A stretch of DNA of 61,072 nucleotides. Source: Hyphomicrobiales bacterium. Lineage in GTDB: Bacteria > Pseudomonadota > Alphaproteobacteria > Rhizobiales > Beijerinckiaceae. Each line of letters begins with the position of its first letter. The first letter of the stretch is position 1. The stretch lies in contig UCLR01000002.1 of assembly GCA_900473415.1 (NCBI GenBank), forward strand, positions 1 to 61,072, in the 5' to 3' direction. Below are positions 37,001-47,423 of the stretch, in pieces. The notes beneath the pieces are model-generated. The model was not told where the DNA came from. It worked only from the letters and a program-made list of their open reading frames with translations, and searched no databases. The position numbers and the translations under genes are program-made.

Positions 37001-37114
37001 GGTCGGTTCAGAGCCTCAATCCCGCCCGTGCCGAGAGCAGGACCGGGCTAACGAGGTCCGCCTCTGCGGCAGGATTTTGCCGGCGTCAAGTCTTCGGGGC
37101 AAAAGCGGACGCGC

Positions 37115-38137
37115 TCAGAAGGCGATGACGACCTTGCCGAAGACCTGCCGCCCCTCGATGCGGGCCAGCCCCTTCTCGAATTCCGCGAGCGGGAAGATCG
37201 AGTCGATCACCGGCTTCATGCCGCCGGCCATCTTCTCCAGCGACTGCGCGATGTTCTCGATCCGGCAGCCGAAGGAGCCGGTGATCCGGTACTGCTGCTG
37301 GAAGAGCTGCATCAGGTTGATCGTCGCGGACGGACCGGACGTCGCGCCGCAGGTGACGAGCCTGCCGCCGCGCTTTAGGCAGAGCAGCGAGCCGTTCCAG
37401 GTGTCGGCGCCGACATGCTCGAAGACCACGTCCACGCCCTTGCGCCCGGTGAGCTTGCGCACGACGCCTTCGAAGCGATCCTCGCGATAGTTGATGACGT
37501 GGTCGGCGCCGAGCGCCTTGGCCTTGGCACCCTTCTCGTCGTCGCCGACGGTGGTGTAGACTGTGCAGCCGATCGCCTTGGCCATCAGGATCGCGGCGGT
37601 GCCGATGCCGGAGCCGCCGGCGTGGACCAGCACGGATTCGCCGGGTTCCAGCTTCGCATTGTCGAAGAGCATGTGCTGGACCGTACCGAAGCCGATCGGC
37701 GCGCAGGCCGCATCCTCGAAGGAGACTCCCTTCGGCGCCTTGATGGTGAGGCGGGCCGGACGGTTGAGCAGCTCGCGGGCGAAGCCGTCGATATGGAAGC
37801 CCATGATTCCGGCGACGTTCTCGCAGAGATTGTCGCGGCCCTCGCGGCAGGCCTTGCACTGGCCGCAGGTGTCGGCGCCATAGGCGGTGACGACATCACC
37901 CGGCACGAAGCCGGTCACGCCCTCGCCGACGCAGACGATCTCGCCGGCCGCCTCGACGCCCGCCGCCTGGGGCATCTTGCGCTTGGCGAAGGCCATGCCG
38001 CGGAAGCCCCAGAGGTCGAGATAGTTCAGCGCCACCGCCTTGATGCGGATCTGCACCTCGCCGGGCGCGGGCGCCGGCGGGGGATCGATCTCTTCCAGAC
38101 GCAGGTCGCGGTCGCCGTGGAGCTGGAGGGAACGCAT
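37115..38137 (-). CDS. zinc-dependent alcohol dehydrogenase-like MDR enzyme of the acpXL cluster
   Basis: 340 residues from ATG 38137. The structural-zinc loop CGQCKACREGRDNLC has four cysteines, and the NAD(P)-binding region is VLVHAGGSGIGTAAILMAKAIG. The same kind of gene lies between the ketosynthases and lpxXL in Rhizobium and Sinorhizobium. Its step is not proven; an enoyl reduction in very-long-chain fatty-acid synthesis would fill the otherwise missing activity in this operon. It is 114 bp from lpxXL. Confidence 0.9.
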   Translation of the reverse strand: MRSLQLHGDRDLRLEEIDPPPAPAPGEVQIRIKAVALNYLDLWGFRGMAFAKRKMPQAAGVEAAGEIVCVGEGVTGFVPGDVVTAYGADTCGQCKACREGRDNLCENVAGIMGFHIDGFARELLNRPARLTIKAPKGVSFEDAACAPIGFGTVQHMLFDNAKLEPGESVLVHAGGSGIGTAAILMAKAIGCTVYTTVGDDEKGAKAKALGADHVINYREDRFEGVVRKLTGRKGVDVVFEHVGADTWNGSLLCLKRGGRLVTCGATSGPSATINLMQLFQQQYRITGSFGCRIENIAQSLEKMAGGMKPVIDSIFPLAEFEKGLARIEGRQVFGKVVIAF

Positions 38138-38165
38138 GGGTGTTCTGCCTTTCAAAACAGGCTGA

Positions 38166-38912
38166 TCAGCGATGCACGCCGAGTTGCGCGGTCAGGCCGC
38201 CGTCGATCGGCAGCACGGTGCCGCTGATATAGGCGGCGGGCTCGCTCATCAGGAAGGCGGCCAGCCCTGCGACCTCTTCGGGCTTGGCGAAGCGGCCGGC
38301 CGGAATCTGCGCTTGCATCTTGTCGCGATAAGCGGCGTAGGGCGCCATCATGTCGGTGTCGACGAAGCCGGGCGCGATGATGTTGACGGTGACGCCGCGC
38401 TTGCCGGTCTCGACGGCGAGCGTCTTGGCATAGGAGATCAGCGCGCCCTTGGAGGCGGCGTAGGCGGCGTTGCCGGGGTTGCCGCGCAACGCCGCGACCG
38501 AGCCGATGGCGACGATGCGGCCGACGCGAGCGCGAATCATGTTGCGCATCAGGCTCTTGGCAAGGCGGGTGAAGGCCCAGAAATTGACCTGCATCGCCGC
38601 TTCCGCCTTGTCCTGCACCATCATCGCGGCGAGCGAATCATAGGGCTGGCCGGCATTATGGACGAGGCCGAAATAGGTCTCGTCCTCGCGCGCCTCGCAG
38701 AAGGCCTCGAGCGCTTCCTTGTCGGAGAGGTCGAGCAGCAGCGCCGTGATCGCCCGGCCGGGATGGGCCGCGGCGATCTCTTCCGCCAGCGCTTTCGCCT
38801 GCTCGGCGGAGGAGCGGAAGGTGAAGTCGACATCATGGCCCGCCGAGGCGAGCGCACGCACGATCGCGGCGCCGACGCCCTTGGCACCGCCCGTCACGAG
38901 AATCTTGGTCAT
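38166..38912 (-). CDS. 3-oxoacyl-ACP reductase-like SDR (FabG type)
   Basis: 248 residues. TGGAKGVGAAIVRALA binds NADP, VHNAGQPYDSLAAMM is the NNAG-like strand, and AAYAASKGALISYAKTLA carries the Tyr-Lys pair. The ending YISGTVLPIDGGLTAQLGVHR is typical of FabG. It overlaps fabF1 by four bases (38909-38912), so it is an integral part of the acyl-chain operon and would supply the beta-keto reduction. As I recall, the Rhizobium clusters lack this gene, so this may be a variant arrangement. Confidence 0.92.
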   Translation of the reverse strand: MTKILVTGGAKGVGAAIVRALASAGHDVDFTFRSSAEQAKALAEEIAAAHPGRAITALLLDLSDKEALEAFCEAREDETYFGLVHNAGQPYDSLAAMMVQDKAEAAMQVNFWAFTRLAKSLMRNMIRARVGRIVAIGSVAALRGNPGNAAYAASKGALISYAKTLAVETGKRGVTVNIIAPGFVDTDMMAPYAAYRDKMQAQIPAGRFAKPEEVAGLAAFLMSEPAAYISGTVLPIDGGLTAQLGVHR

Positions 38913-40189
38913 GCGGCCTCCGGAGGCGCCGTCAGCACGAGGCAGGTGTTCTGGCCGCCGAAGCCGAAGGAGTTCGACAGTACGGTGCGGACCTTGGCCT
39001 TGCGGGCCTCGTTCGGCACGACGTCGATGGCCAGCGCCGGGTCGGGATTATGGTAGTTGATCGTCGGCGGGATGGTGCCGTTGGCAATCGTCAGGAAGGA
39101 GATCACCGCCTCGACCGCGCCGGCCGCCGTCAGCGTATGGCCAATCATCGACTTGTTGGAGGAGATCGGGAGCTTGGCCATGCGCTCGCCGAAGACGGCG
39201 GCGCAGCTCATCGCCTCCATCTTGTCGTTCTCGGGTGTCGATGTGCCGTGGGCGTTGATGTAGTCGACGTCGTCCGGCGTCAGGCCGGCATCGGCCAGCG
39301 CATCCTGCATGGCGAGGATGGCGGGCTTGCCGTCCGGGCTCGAGCGGGTGCGGTGGAAGCCGTCGCCGCGCTCGCCGCAGCCGGCGACGATGCCGAGGAT
39401 GGTGGCGCCGCGCGCGAGCGCGTGGTCGTAGTCCTCCAGCACCAGCGCGCCGGCGCCCTCGCCCATGACGAAGCCGTCGCGGTTCTTGGAGAAGGGCTTG
39501 GCGGCGCCTTCCGGCGGGTCGTTCTGGGTGGAGAGAGCCGAGAGCAGCGAGAAGCGGATCAGCGCCTCGGCATGGATCGAGCCGTCGGTGCCGATGCAGA
39601 GCGCGGCTTCCGTCTCGCCGCGGCGGATCGCCTCGACGCCCATCTGGATCGCGGTCGCGCCCGAGGAACAGGCGGTCGAAAGCGAGATCGGCGAGCCCCT
39701 GGTGCCGAAGCGGTCGGCGATGTGGTCGGCGACGCCGCCGAAAACGAAGAGCTCGTGCATCGGCTGGAACTTGCCAGTCGAGGCGGCGCGGAGAAGTCCG
39801 TCATAGTCGACGTCGCCCTCGAAGGTCCGGGCTATCTCCTGCTTCTGCGGCCATTCCATCTCGACCGGCGGCACGGCCATGAAGAGCTCGCCCGGGAAAT
39901 CGCCTTCCGCCCCGATGCCGCTCTGCGCGACCGCCTCCTCGGCGGCGAGCGTCGCCAGCTTCTCGGAGAGCTGCGGAGCGGTGAAGGAACCGTCGAAGAG
40001 GAAATCGACAGTGCCGCCGATGCTGGTGCGCAGACCTTCGGTCGGGAAGCGTTCGATCCGGTGGATGCCGGATTTGCCGGCCGTCAACGCCTGCCAGTTG
40101 GCGTCCTTGCCCTGGCCGAGCGAGGTGACGACGCCTAGCCCGGTGACGGCGACGAGTGGGCGGCCCTTGGCATCACGATGCGTGCTCAT
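38909..40189 (-). CDS. fabF1XL: beta-ketoacyl-ACP synthase II-type, catalytic (FabF1XL)
   Basis: 426 residues. The catalytic set is complete: Cys174 (LSTACSSGATA), His314 (NAHGTSTPEND), Lys346 and His351 (NKSMIGHTLTAAG). In the rhizobial scheme this enzyme extends acyl-AcpXL to C26-C30. It lies downstream of a second, apparently inactive ketosynthase with 13 bases between the genes. The two may form a heterodimer. Confidence 0.93.
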   Translation of the reverse strand: MSTHRDAKGRPLVAVTGLGVVTSLGQGKDANWQALTAGKSGIHRIERFPTEGLRTSIGGTVDFLFDGSFTAPQLSEKLATLAAEEAVAQSGIGAEGDFPGELFMAVPPVEMEWPQKQEIARTFEGDVDYDGLLRAASTGKFQPMHELFVFGGVADHIADRFGTRGSPISLSTACSSGATAIQMGVEAIRRGETEAALCIGTDGSIHAEALIRFSLLSALSTQNDPPEGAAKPFSKNRDGFVMGEGAGALVLEDYDHALARGATILGIVAGCGERGDGFHRTRSSPDGKPAILAMQDALADAGLTPDDVDYINAHGTSTPENDKMEAMSCAAVFGERMAKLPISSNKSMIGHTLTAAGAVEAVISFLTIANGTIPPTINYHNPDPALAIDVVPNEARKAKVRTVLSNSFGFGGQNTCLVLTAPPEAA

Positions 40190-40202
40190 GGCTTTACACC
40201 TC

Positions 40203-41342
40203 TCAGGCTTGGACCAGACGGGCGGCGCCTTCGCCGCGCCAATGGCCGGCGCCGGTGACGACGGCTTCCTTCGCCTGTCCGGTCGACAGCGCGATCGCTG
40301 CGAGCGCGACCGAGACCGGGAAGGCGGCCTCGACGCCGTGGCCGACGAGATCGCCCGTCGCGATGCGCCGGGCGGAGGGAGCGGCCGCCTTCAGCGCGGC
40401 GGCTTCCTCGGCGGTGATGCCGGCGCAGCCGGTGGCGGCGGAGATGGCGAGCGCGTCGGGGCCGATCGGGCCGAAGCCGCCGACCAGCTTCGTCAGCGCG
40501 GCTTCGACCGTGCCCGGCGCGCGGCGGATACGATCGGCGCCGACAGCTTCAAGCTTCGCATAGGCCTTGGCGCCGCGAGCGGCCGCGCGCTCGGCGGATT
40601 CGAGCACAAGGAAGGCGCCGGCGCTGCCGGTGATCAGGCCAGGCGCATCGTCGCGCGCGAAGACGGGGGCGAAGCTGCCGTGGCGGAGATAGCCGCCAAG
40701 CTCGAAGAGCAGCAGCATGTCACGGCGCTCGGCGTTATAGGCGCCACCGACCAGCATGAGATCGGACTGGCCCGAGGCGATGCGGGCCTGCGCGGTGCGG
40801 ATCGCGTCGACGCCGGCCTGCTCCTCGCCCATGAAGGTGCGAGAGGGGCCGGTGATCCCGTGGACGATGGCGATGTTGCCGGCGAGCAGGTTGGAGAGCT
40901 GAGCCAAGAAGAGCGTCGGCCGCAGATCACCCATCAGCCGCTCGTTGAGGAAGGCGCCGGGCTCGTTGGCGCCGCGCAGGCCGGTGAGGATGGCGGAGTC
41001 GACGGCATGGTCGCGCTCGCCGCCACCGGCGGCGACGATGACCTGCAGCGCGCTCTTGGCCTCGGCGTCTTCCTTCAACCCGGCCGAGTCGAGGGCAAGC
41101 CCCGCCGCATAGACGCCGAGGCGCTGCCAGGGCTCCATCTGGCGCTGGTCGGACTTCTTCGGGATCTGCTTGTCGAGCTCCAGCGCGACGAGCGGATGCA
41201 GCGGGTAGGGCTTGAAGCTCTCGGTATCGACGACCGGCGGTCCGCCGGCCACCAGTGCGGCGGCATGGGCCTCGACGCCTTCGCCGAGGCTGGAGGCGAT
41301 GCCGATGCCGGTGATGACCACGTCGCGACGGTTGGCGGTCAT
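40203..41342 (-). CDS. fabF2XL: ketosynthase-fold protein lacking catalytic residues (FabF2XL)
   Basis: 379 residues of thiolase fold (RDVVITGIGIASSLGEG at the start; MLVGGAYNAERRD and GEGAARLVQA later). The nucleophile Cys is replaced: GPSRTFMGEEQAGVDAI aligns a Glu near 164 with the Cys of active ketosynthases. The AHGT histidine motif is also missing (ISAATGCAGITAEE). The last GH histidine is kept (GDLVGHGVEAAFP). This pattern resembles the chain-length factors of type II polyketide systems. Its stop overlaps fabZ by four bases, and fabF1 follows, so co-expression is certain and pairing is an inference. Confidence 0.88.
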   Translation of the reverse strand: MTANRRDVVITGIGIASSLGEGVEAHAAALVAGGPPVVDTESFKPYPLHPLVALELDKQIPKKSDQRQMEPWQRLGVYAAGLALDSAGLKEDAEAKSALQVIVAAGGGERDHAVDSAILTGLRGANEPGAFLNERLMGDLRPTLFLAQLSNLLAGNIAIVHGITGPSRTFMGEEQAGVDAIRTAQARIASGQSDLMLVGGAYNAERRDMLLLFELGGYLRHGSFAPVFARDDAPGLITGSAGAFLVLESAERAAARGAKAYAKLEAVGADRIRRAPGTVEAALTKLVGGFGPIGPDALAISAATGCAGITAEEAAALKAAAPSARRIATGDLVGHGVEAAFPVSVALAAIALSTGQAKEAVVTGAGHWRGEGAARLVQA

Positions 41343-41803
41343 GGCGCAGGCTCCGGCGTCAGGCCGATGGCTTCGATGCGGCTCTGCATCAGCGCGCGCA
41401 TATCGGCGGGGAAGGGCATCAGGCGGAAGCGCAGCTCGGCGTCGCAGATCGGCTTGCCTTCGCTGGAGAGCTTCGCTTTCGTCGCCGCATAGCCGGAGCC
41501 TTCGATGATGAGCTCCGCCTCTGCCTGGAGTTCCGTGCGCGGCTCGACGAAGGTGCGGAAGCGCGCCTTGTCGACCGTCATCAGGAAGGGCATCTGCGAG
41601 AGGCCGTTGAGGCCGAGCAGCAGATAGCCCGAGGCCTGCGCCATGGTTTCGGTGAGCAGCACGCCTGGCACCAGCGGGTGACCGGGGAAGTGGCCCTCGA
41701 AGACCGGGCTCTCGGCCGGGACGGTGGAGCGCGTGACGATGCGCTTCTGCGACGGATCGAAGGCCACGACCCTGTCGATCATGTCGAAATATTCGAGGCG
41801 CAT
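41339..41803 (-). CDS. fabZXL: 3-hydroxyacyl-ACP dehydratase, FabZ type
   Basis: 154 residues from ATG 41803, with AAGGA just upstream; an in-frame TTG twelve codons earlier is less likely. The hotdog catalytic motif FEGHFPGHPLVPGVLLTETMAQ region (His38, Glu52) is intact. It dehydrates 3-hydroxyacyl-ACP. In the acpXL cluster this copy is dedicated to the very-long-chain lipid A acid. It overlaps fabF2 by four bases. Confidence 0.93.
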   Translation of the reverse strand: MRLEYFDMIDRVVAFDPSQKRIVTRSTVPAESPVFEGHFPGHPLVPGVLLTETMAQASGYLLLGLNGLSQMPFLMTVDKARFRTFVEPRTELQAEAELIIEGSGYAATKAKLSSEGKPICDAELRFRLMPFPADMRALMQSRIEAIGLTPEPAP

Positions 41804-41933
41804 GCGATCCTTGATCTGATAGGCGCCGGAACGGCGCAAAGCCGCGGCACGGATCGGTCGATCCGCTCGCGGCCTATGCTCTAAAGGGAGCGGGACGCCG
41901 GCTCAAGTCCGGCGGCGTATCAGGCTTCCGGCT

Positions 41934-42215
41934 TCAGGCCTTCTTGGCGGCGACGAGGTCGTCGATGCGCTTGCAGAGATTCTCGAGCACGAAATACTGC
42001 TCGGCCGGCGCCTTGCCCTCATTGACCTCCTGCGTCCACTGCTCGAGCGGCAGCTTGATGCCGAAGGCCTTGTCGATCGCGAACGCGATATCCAGGAAGG
42101 CGAGGGAGTCGATGCCGAGATCGTCGATCGCGTGGCTCTGGGGCGTGATCTTATCGCGCGGGATGTCGCAGGTCTCGGAAATGATCCCGGCGACGGTCTC
42201 GAAAGTGGCGGACAT
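41934..42215 (-). CDS. acpXL: acyl carrier protein AcpXL for very-long-chain fatty acids
   Basis: 93 residues, somewhat longer than housekeeping ACP. The phosphopantetheine attachment is Ser37 in [18 protein letters not shown]. The tail [22 protein letters not shown] is typical of rhizobial AcpXL. It carries the growing C28-type hydroxyacyl chain for lipid A. It is the first gene of the operon, 261 bp from the divergent chemoreceptor gene; the promoter should be in that gap. Confidence 0.95.
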   Translation of the reverse strand: MSATFETVAGIISETCDIPRDKITPQSHAIDDLGIDSLAFLDIAFAIDKAFGIKLPLEQWTQEVNEGKAPAEQYFVLENLCKRIDDLVAAKKA

Positions 42216-42476
42216 GCGGGTGCTCCCGTCTTGACTGGATTCCGGCGGGTGGCATCGGCGCGGGCATTTTGCCGCGCCGGCCCCAAGCCCCCGACCGAGG
42301 ATGGCGAGCCGCCCCCTTACACCGCAGCGGCCACAAGGACAACTGCGATGGCCACATGGGCTGCGGCAATGTTTTCGGCGAGGGAGTCGAAGCTCCGCGA
42401 GGCGGGGCCGGGTTGACCTTGCGTTAACGACGTTCCGTCAAATTCCGTCGATCTGTTCGATAGGCGGGTAACCAAG

Positions 42477-44408
42477 ATGACGTCGCTCAAGCATCGCTTT
42501 GCGCTTCTGTGCCTGTTCCTCGCCGTGATCACCGGTTCAGCCGCTGGCATCGGCATCTACACCTCACGCGAGATGGGCACCTCGATCGACGAGATCGCCA
42601 ATTCCGCCAGCGCGATCCGCAACCACACGATCGGCGACATGCTGCATGACGGGCTGCGGGCCGATGTCTATGCGGCGCTGATCCGCTCCGATGCCGGCGA
42701 GGCCGGAGCCGAGACGATCGGCCAGACTCAGGCGCATGCCAAGGAATTCCGCGAGAAGATCGCGGCGACGAAGCGCATCGTCGACTCCAAGGAAAGCGCG
42801 GCGAAGTTGCAGGCGCTCGATGCGCCGCTGGAGAACTACATCAGCCAGGCGCTGACGATCGTCGAGCTGGCGTTCAAGAATCGCAAGGCGGCGCTCGCCG
42901 AAATGCCCCAGTTCGACGATCATTTCGAGGCGCTGGAAGGCTCGATGAAGGCCGTCGGCGATGCGCTGGAGGCCGAGGCGCTGAAGACGCAGGCCGATAC
43001 CGCCTCCGCCCGCCAGCGCGCGGACCTCGTCGCGGTCGCCAGCCTCGTGATCGCCGTCGTCACGGCGCTCGGTCTCTTCGCCGGCATCCTGTTCAGCGTG
43101 GTCCGGCCGATCGGCGATATCGTCACGGCGATGCGCGGGCTCGAAGCCGGAGCGCAGGCCGAGATCCCGCATCTTTCACGCAAGGACGAGATCGGCGAGG
43201 TCGCTGGTGCGATCAGCTCGTTCCAGAACGCGCTCAACGAGCGCGCGGCGGTCGACAAGAACCGGGCCGAACAGGAACTCGCAGCGGCCGAGCAGCAGCG
43301 CCAGGCCAATGCCGAGACGGCTCGTCAGATCCGCATCGTGGTCGAGGCGTCGGCGCGCGGCGATTACAGCCAGCGCGTCGATCCGCAGCTCGCCCAGGGC
43401 GAGATGGCGGCCCTGGTCACGGGCATCAACCGCATCAACGAGGCGATCGACGATGCGACCACGAGATTCGCGACGATCCTCGCGGCGATCGCCGGCGGCG
43501 ATCTGACGCGAGGCGCTAGCGGTGATTACGCGGGCCGGCTCGCCGATCTGAGCGGATCGATCAACGAGATGGTCGGCAGGCTCTCGCGGACGGTCAGCGT
43601 GATCAAGGAAACGGCGGCGGGCGTTAGCCTGTCGGCCAGCGAGATCCGCAACGGCGCCGAGAACCTTTCGCAACGGACCGAAGGCCAGGCCTCCTCACTG
43701 GAGGAGACGGCGGCGACGACCGAGGAGCTGGCGGCGTCGGTCAAGGCTTCGGCCAACGCCTCGCGCCAGGCGCTGACGCTGGCTCGCGAGGCCACGCAGG
43801 TCGCGGAGGATGGCGGCGGCATCGTCAGGAACGCGATCGAGGCCATGGGCCGGATCGAGCAGGCGAGCGGCAAGATCACCGACATCATCTCGGTGATCGA
43901 CAACATCGCCTTCCAGACCAATCTCCTGGCGCTCAACGCGGCGGTCGAAGCCGCCCGCGCGGGCGAGGCCGGCAAGGGCTTCGCCGTCGTCGCCTCCGAG
44001 GTGCGCACGCTGGCGCAGCAGACGTCGGATGCCGCCAAGAGCATCTCTGGCCTGATCACCGATTCAAGTCAGGAGGTCGCGGCCGGCGTCGAGCTCGTCC
44101 GCAATGCGGGCGGTGCGCTGGGCGCGATCGTCAGCGCCTCGCAGAAGGTCGCGAACACGATCGCCGAGATCTCCTCGGCCTCGGGCGAGCAGGCGAACGG
44201 CATCGACGAGATGAGCCAGACCGTCGCCCATATGGACGAGATGACCCAGCAGAATGCCGCGCTGGCCGAGCAGAGCTCGGCTTCCGCGATCGTGCTGAGC
44301 CAGAAGATCGAGGAGCTCGGCGCGCTGGTCGCGGTCTTCCGAACCGCGGAAGAGGGGCGGCCGCAGGGCTATGGTGCGACGGCCCAGCCGCTGCGGCGGG
44401 CGGGCTGA
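42477..44408 (+). CDS. methyl-accepting chemotaxis protein
   Basis: 643 residues. Membrane helices near 8-30 and 185-210 bound a helical periplasmic sensor of about 155 residues (four-helix-bundle type). The HAMP region follows ([17 protein letters not shown]), then a second HAMP-like segment near 280-350, then the signalling domain with the hairpin tip [24 protein letters not shown] split here as the conserved core. There is no C-terminal CheR-binding pentapeptide. The ligand is unknown. No other chemotaxis genes are nearby. Confidence 0.95.
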   Translation: MTSLKHRFALLCLFLAVITGSAAGIGIYTSREMGTSIDEIANSASAIRNHTIGDMLHDGLRADVYAALIRSDAGEAGAETIGQTQAHAKEFREKIAATKRIVDSKESAAKLQALDAPLENYISQALTIVELAFKNRKAALAEMPQFDDHFEALEGSMKAVGDALEAEALKTQADTASARQRADLVAVASLVIAVVTALGLFAGILFSVVRPIGDIVTAMRGLEAGAQAEIPHLSRKDEIGEVAGAISSFQNALNERAAVDKNRAEQELAAAEQQRQANAETARQIRIVVEASARGDYSQRVDPQLAQGEMAALVTGINRINEAIDDATTRFATILAAIAGGDLTRGASGDYAGRLADLSGSINEMVGRLSRTVSVIKETAAGVSLSASEIRNGAENLSQRTEGQASSLEETAATTEELAASVKASANASRQALTLAREATQVAEDGGGIVRNAIEAMGRIEQASGKITDIISVIDNIAFQTNLLALNAAVEAARAGEAGKGFAVVASEVRTLAQQTSDAAKSISGLITDSSQEVAAGVELVRNAGGALGAIVSASQKVANTIAEISSASGEQANGIDEMSQTVAHMDEMTQQNAALAEQSSASAIVLSQKIEELGALVAVFRTAEEGRPQGYGATAQPLRRAG

Positions 44409-44416
44409 AACGAAAA

Positions 44417-44443
44417 CGCTCCCGAGGCTGGACCTCGGGAGCG
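44417..44443. terminator. bidirectional terminator between the chemoreceptor and aconitase genes
   Basis: Perfect 11-bp arms CGCTCCCGAGG and CCTCGGGAGCG enclose a 5-nt loop. The plus strand continues CTTGTCTTCG and the minus strand TTTTCG, so it can serve both converging transcripts. Confidence 0.8.
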
Positions 44444-44478
44444 CTTGTCTTCGTAAGATGTCGCTTGGGTAAGCGCCC

Positions 44479-47178
44479 TCAGGCGGCCAGGCCGCGCAGC
44501 ACGTAGTGCAGGATGCCGGCGTTCCGGAAGTAGTCGATCTCGTCCAGAGTATCGATGCGGCAGAGGATCGGCACCTTCTTCATCGAGCCGTCGGCATAGG
44601 TGATCTCGGCTTCCATCATCTGGCGCGGCTTGACGTTGGCCAGGCCCTTGATGGTGACGAGTTCGTCGCCCTTGAGATCGAGCGAGGCCCAGCTCGTGCC
44701 TTCCGGCAGAGTAAAGGGCACGACGCCCATGCCGACCAGGTTCGAGCGGTGGATGCGCTCGAAGCTCTGGGCGATCACCGCCTTGACGCCGAGGAGGTTG
44801 GTGCCCTTCGCCGCCCAGTCGCGCGAGGAGCCGTTGCCGTATTCGACGCCGGCGAAGATGACCAGCGGCACGCTCTCCTGCTGGTACTTCATCGCCGCGT
44901 CGTAGATCGGCAGCTCTTCCTTGCTCGGGTAGTGAATGGTGTAGCCGCCCTCGCGCCCGTTCGGGCCGAGCATGTGGTTGCGGATGCGGATGTTGGCGAA
45001 GGTGCCCCGCATCATCACCTCATGGTTGCCGCGGCGCGTGCCGTACTGGTTGAAGTCGGCCACCGCGACACCGTGCTCGGTAAGGTAGCTGCCGGCCGGC
45101 GAAGCGGCCTTGATCGAACCGGCCGGGGAGATGTGGTCGGTGGTGATCTTGTCACCGAACAGGCCGAGGATGCGGGCGCCCGCGATGTCGGTGACCGGCT
45201 TCGGCGTCTTGGCCATGCCCTGGAAATAGGGCGGGTTCTGCACATAGGTCGAGTCGTCGTCCCAGGCGTAGGTCTCGCTCTCGGTCGTCTGAACCGCCTG
45301 CCAGTGCTCGTCGCCCTTGAAGACGTCGGCATACTTCTTCTCGAAGATGGCGCGCGTAACGTTCTTGGCGATGAAGTCCTGGATCTCCTTGTTGGAGGGC
45401 CAGATGTCCTTCAGGTAGACGTCCTTGCCGTCAGAGCCCTGGCCGATCGGCTGTGTCGTCAGGTCCATCTGGACCGAGCCGGCGAGCGCATAGGCGACGA
45501 CCAGCGGCGGCGAGGCGAGGTAGTTCGCCTGCACGTCCGGCGAGACGCGGCCCTCGAAGTTGCGGTTGCCGGAGATGACGGCGCCCGCAATCAGGCCCTT
45601 CTCGTTGATCGTCTTGGAGATCGGCGCCGGCAGCGGGCCGGAATTGCCGATGCAGGTGGTGCAGCCGAAGCCGACCAGGTTGAAGCCGAGCTTGTCGAGA
45701 TCGGCCTGCAGGCCGGCCTTCGCCAGATACTCGGCCACGACCTGCGAGCCGGGGGCCAGCGAGGTCTTCACCCAGGGCTTGACCTTGAGGCCCTTGGCGA
45801 CGGCGTTGCGGGCGAGCAGGCCCGCCGCCATCAGCACCGAGGGGTTCGACGTGTTGGTGCAGGAGGTGATGGCGGCGATCACCACGTCGCCATGACCGAG
45901 GTCGAAGTCCTCGCCCTCAACCTGCACGCGGCGGGCGATCTCGGCGCCCTTCTTGTAGTCGTTGTCCATGGCGGCGGCGAAGCCGGCCTTGACGCCGGAG
46001 AGGTCGACGCGGCCTTCCGGACGCTTCGGGCCGGCCATCGAGGGCTGCACCGAGGAGAGATCGAGCTCGAGCGTGTCGGTGAAGACCGGATCGGCCGTCT
46101 CGCGGGTGGCGAAGAGGCCCTGCGCCTTGCTGTAAGCCTCGACCAGCGCGATGCGGTCGGCCTTGCGGCCGGTCGTGGTCAGGTAGTCGATCGTCTCGGC
46201 GTCGACCGGGAAGAAGCCGCAGGTCGCGCCGTATTCCGGGCCCATATTGGCGATCGTCGCGCGGTCGGCCAGCGTCAGGTTGTGGAGGCCGGGGCCGAAG
46301 AACTCGACGAACTTGCCGACGACGCCCTTCTTGCGAAGCATCTGGGTGACGGTCAGCACGAGGTCGGTGGCAGTGATGCCTTCCTTGAGCGACCCGGTCA
46401 GCTTGAAGCCGATCACTTCCGGCAGCAGCATCGACTGCGGCTGGCCGAGCATGGCGGCTTCCGCCTCGATGCCGCCGACGCCCCAGCCGAGGACGGCGAG
46501 GCCGTTGACCATGGTGGTGTGCGAATCGGTGCCGACCAGCGTGTCGGGATAGGCGACCTCGACCTCGGCGCCGTCGATGGTCTCGTTACGGGTCCAGACG
46601 GTCTGGGAGAGGTATTCGAGATTGACCTGGTGGCAGATGCCGGTGCCGGGCGGGACGACGCGGAAATTGTCGAAGGCGCCCTGGCCCCACTTCAGGAACT
46701 TGTAGCGCTCGGCATTGCGCTCGTATTCGAGCTCGACGTTCTTGGCGAAGGCCTTGGGCGAGCCGAACTCATCGACGATGACCGAGTGGTCGATGACGAG
46801 GTCGACGGGAACGAGTGGGTTGATCTTCTGCGGGTCGCCGCCGAGCGCCTTCACGCCGTCGCGCATCGCAGCGAGGTCAACGACCGCCGGAACGCCGGTG
46901 AAGTCCTGCATCAGCACGCGCGCGGGGCGGAAGCCGATCTCCTTGCCTGCCTTGCCCTTGTCGTCGAGCCAGGCGACGAAATTCTCAATGTCGGCCTTGG
47001 TGACGGAGCGGCCGTCCTCGAAGCGCAGCAGGTTCTCCAGCAGCACCTTCATCGAGAAGGGCAGCTTCGAGATGCCGGGGAGACCGTTCTTCTCGGCATC
47101 GGGCAGGGAGTAATAGGTGTAGGTCTTGCCGCCGGCGGTGAGCGTCTTGCGGGCTTTAAAGGAGTCGAGCGAGGCCAT
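44479..47178 (-). CDS. acnA: aconitate hydratase AcnA
   Basis: 899 residues, the normal AcnA size, from ATG 47178. The [4Fe-4S] cysteines are in [17 protein letters not shown] near residue 436 and [17 protein letters not shown] near 503-506. The substrate motif [13 protein letters not shown] lies in the swivelling C-terminal domain. It interconverts citrate and isocitrate in the TCA cycle. A longer in-frame reading upstream lacks aconitase homology. The gene is divergent from ccmA, a neighbourhood seen in other rhizobia. Confidence 0.97.
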   Translation of the reverse strand: MASLDSFKARKTLTAGGKTYTYYSLPDAEKNGLPGISKLPFSMKVLLENLLRFEDGRSVTKADIENFVAWLDDKGKAGKEIGFRPARVLMQDFTGVPAVVDLAAMRDGVKALGGDPQKINPLVPVDLVIDHSVIVDEFGSPKAFAKNVELEYERNAERYKFLKWGQGAFDNFRVVPPGTGICHQVNLEYLSQTVWTRNETIDGAEVEVAYPDTLVGTDSHTTMVNGLAVLGWGVGGIEAEAAMLGQPQSMLLPEVIGFKLTGSLKEGITATDLVLTVTQMLRKKGVVGKFVEFFGPGLHNLTLADRATIANMGPEYGATCGFFPVDAETIDYLTTTGRKADRIALVEAYSKAQGLFATRETADPVFTDTLELDLSSVQPSMAGPKRPEGRVDLSGVKAGFAAAMDNDYKKGAEIARRVQVEGEDFDLGHGDVVIAAITSCTNTSNPSVLMAAGLLARNAVAKGLKVKPWVKTSLAPGSQVVAEYLAKAGLQADLDKLGFNLVGFGCTTCIGNSGPLPAPISKTINEKGLIAGAVISGNRNFEGRVSPDVQANYLASPPLVVAYALAGSVQMDLTTQPIGQGSDGKDVYLKDIWPSNKEIQDFIAKNVTRAIFEKKYADVFKGDEHWQAVQTTESETYAWDDDSTYVQNPPYFQGMAKTPKPVTDIAGARILGLFGDKITTDHISPAGSIKAASPAGSYLTEHGVAVADFNQYGTRRGNHEVMMRGTFANIRIRNHMLGPNGREGGYTIHYPSKEELPIYDAAMKYQQESVPLVIFAGVEYGNGSSRDWAAKGTNLLGVKAVIAQSFERIHRSNLVGMGVVPFTLPEGTSWASLDLKGDELVTIKGLANVKPRQMMEAEITYADGSMKKVPILCRIDTLDEIDYFRNAGILHYVLRGLAA

Positions 47179-47423
47179 GTCGGGCTTGATCCTGATCAAG
47201 GGGTTGCGGTCGCGACCGGTTGTGCCCTTGCGGACGCAGCCGTTCGAAGGCCTAATGCGCGTGACGCGCGCGCCGCCTCGGGAGTGCCCGAGCCCCGCGC
47301 CGGATCGGCGTGCGGCGTAGCCGCGGGTTCTATAGAGCAATTCCAAGAAGCGCGCTAGATGAACGAGATGTGGTCGTATGCGTCGGCGGCAGCGCTGTCT
47401 TGAGGCAAGAAACATTCCTTCCG

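Noticed and set aside
44506..47358. 950-codon plus-strand frame opposite aconitase
   Set aside because: It is a shadow of acnA, with the same codon-position effect and no recognisable domain.
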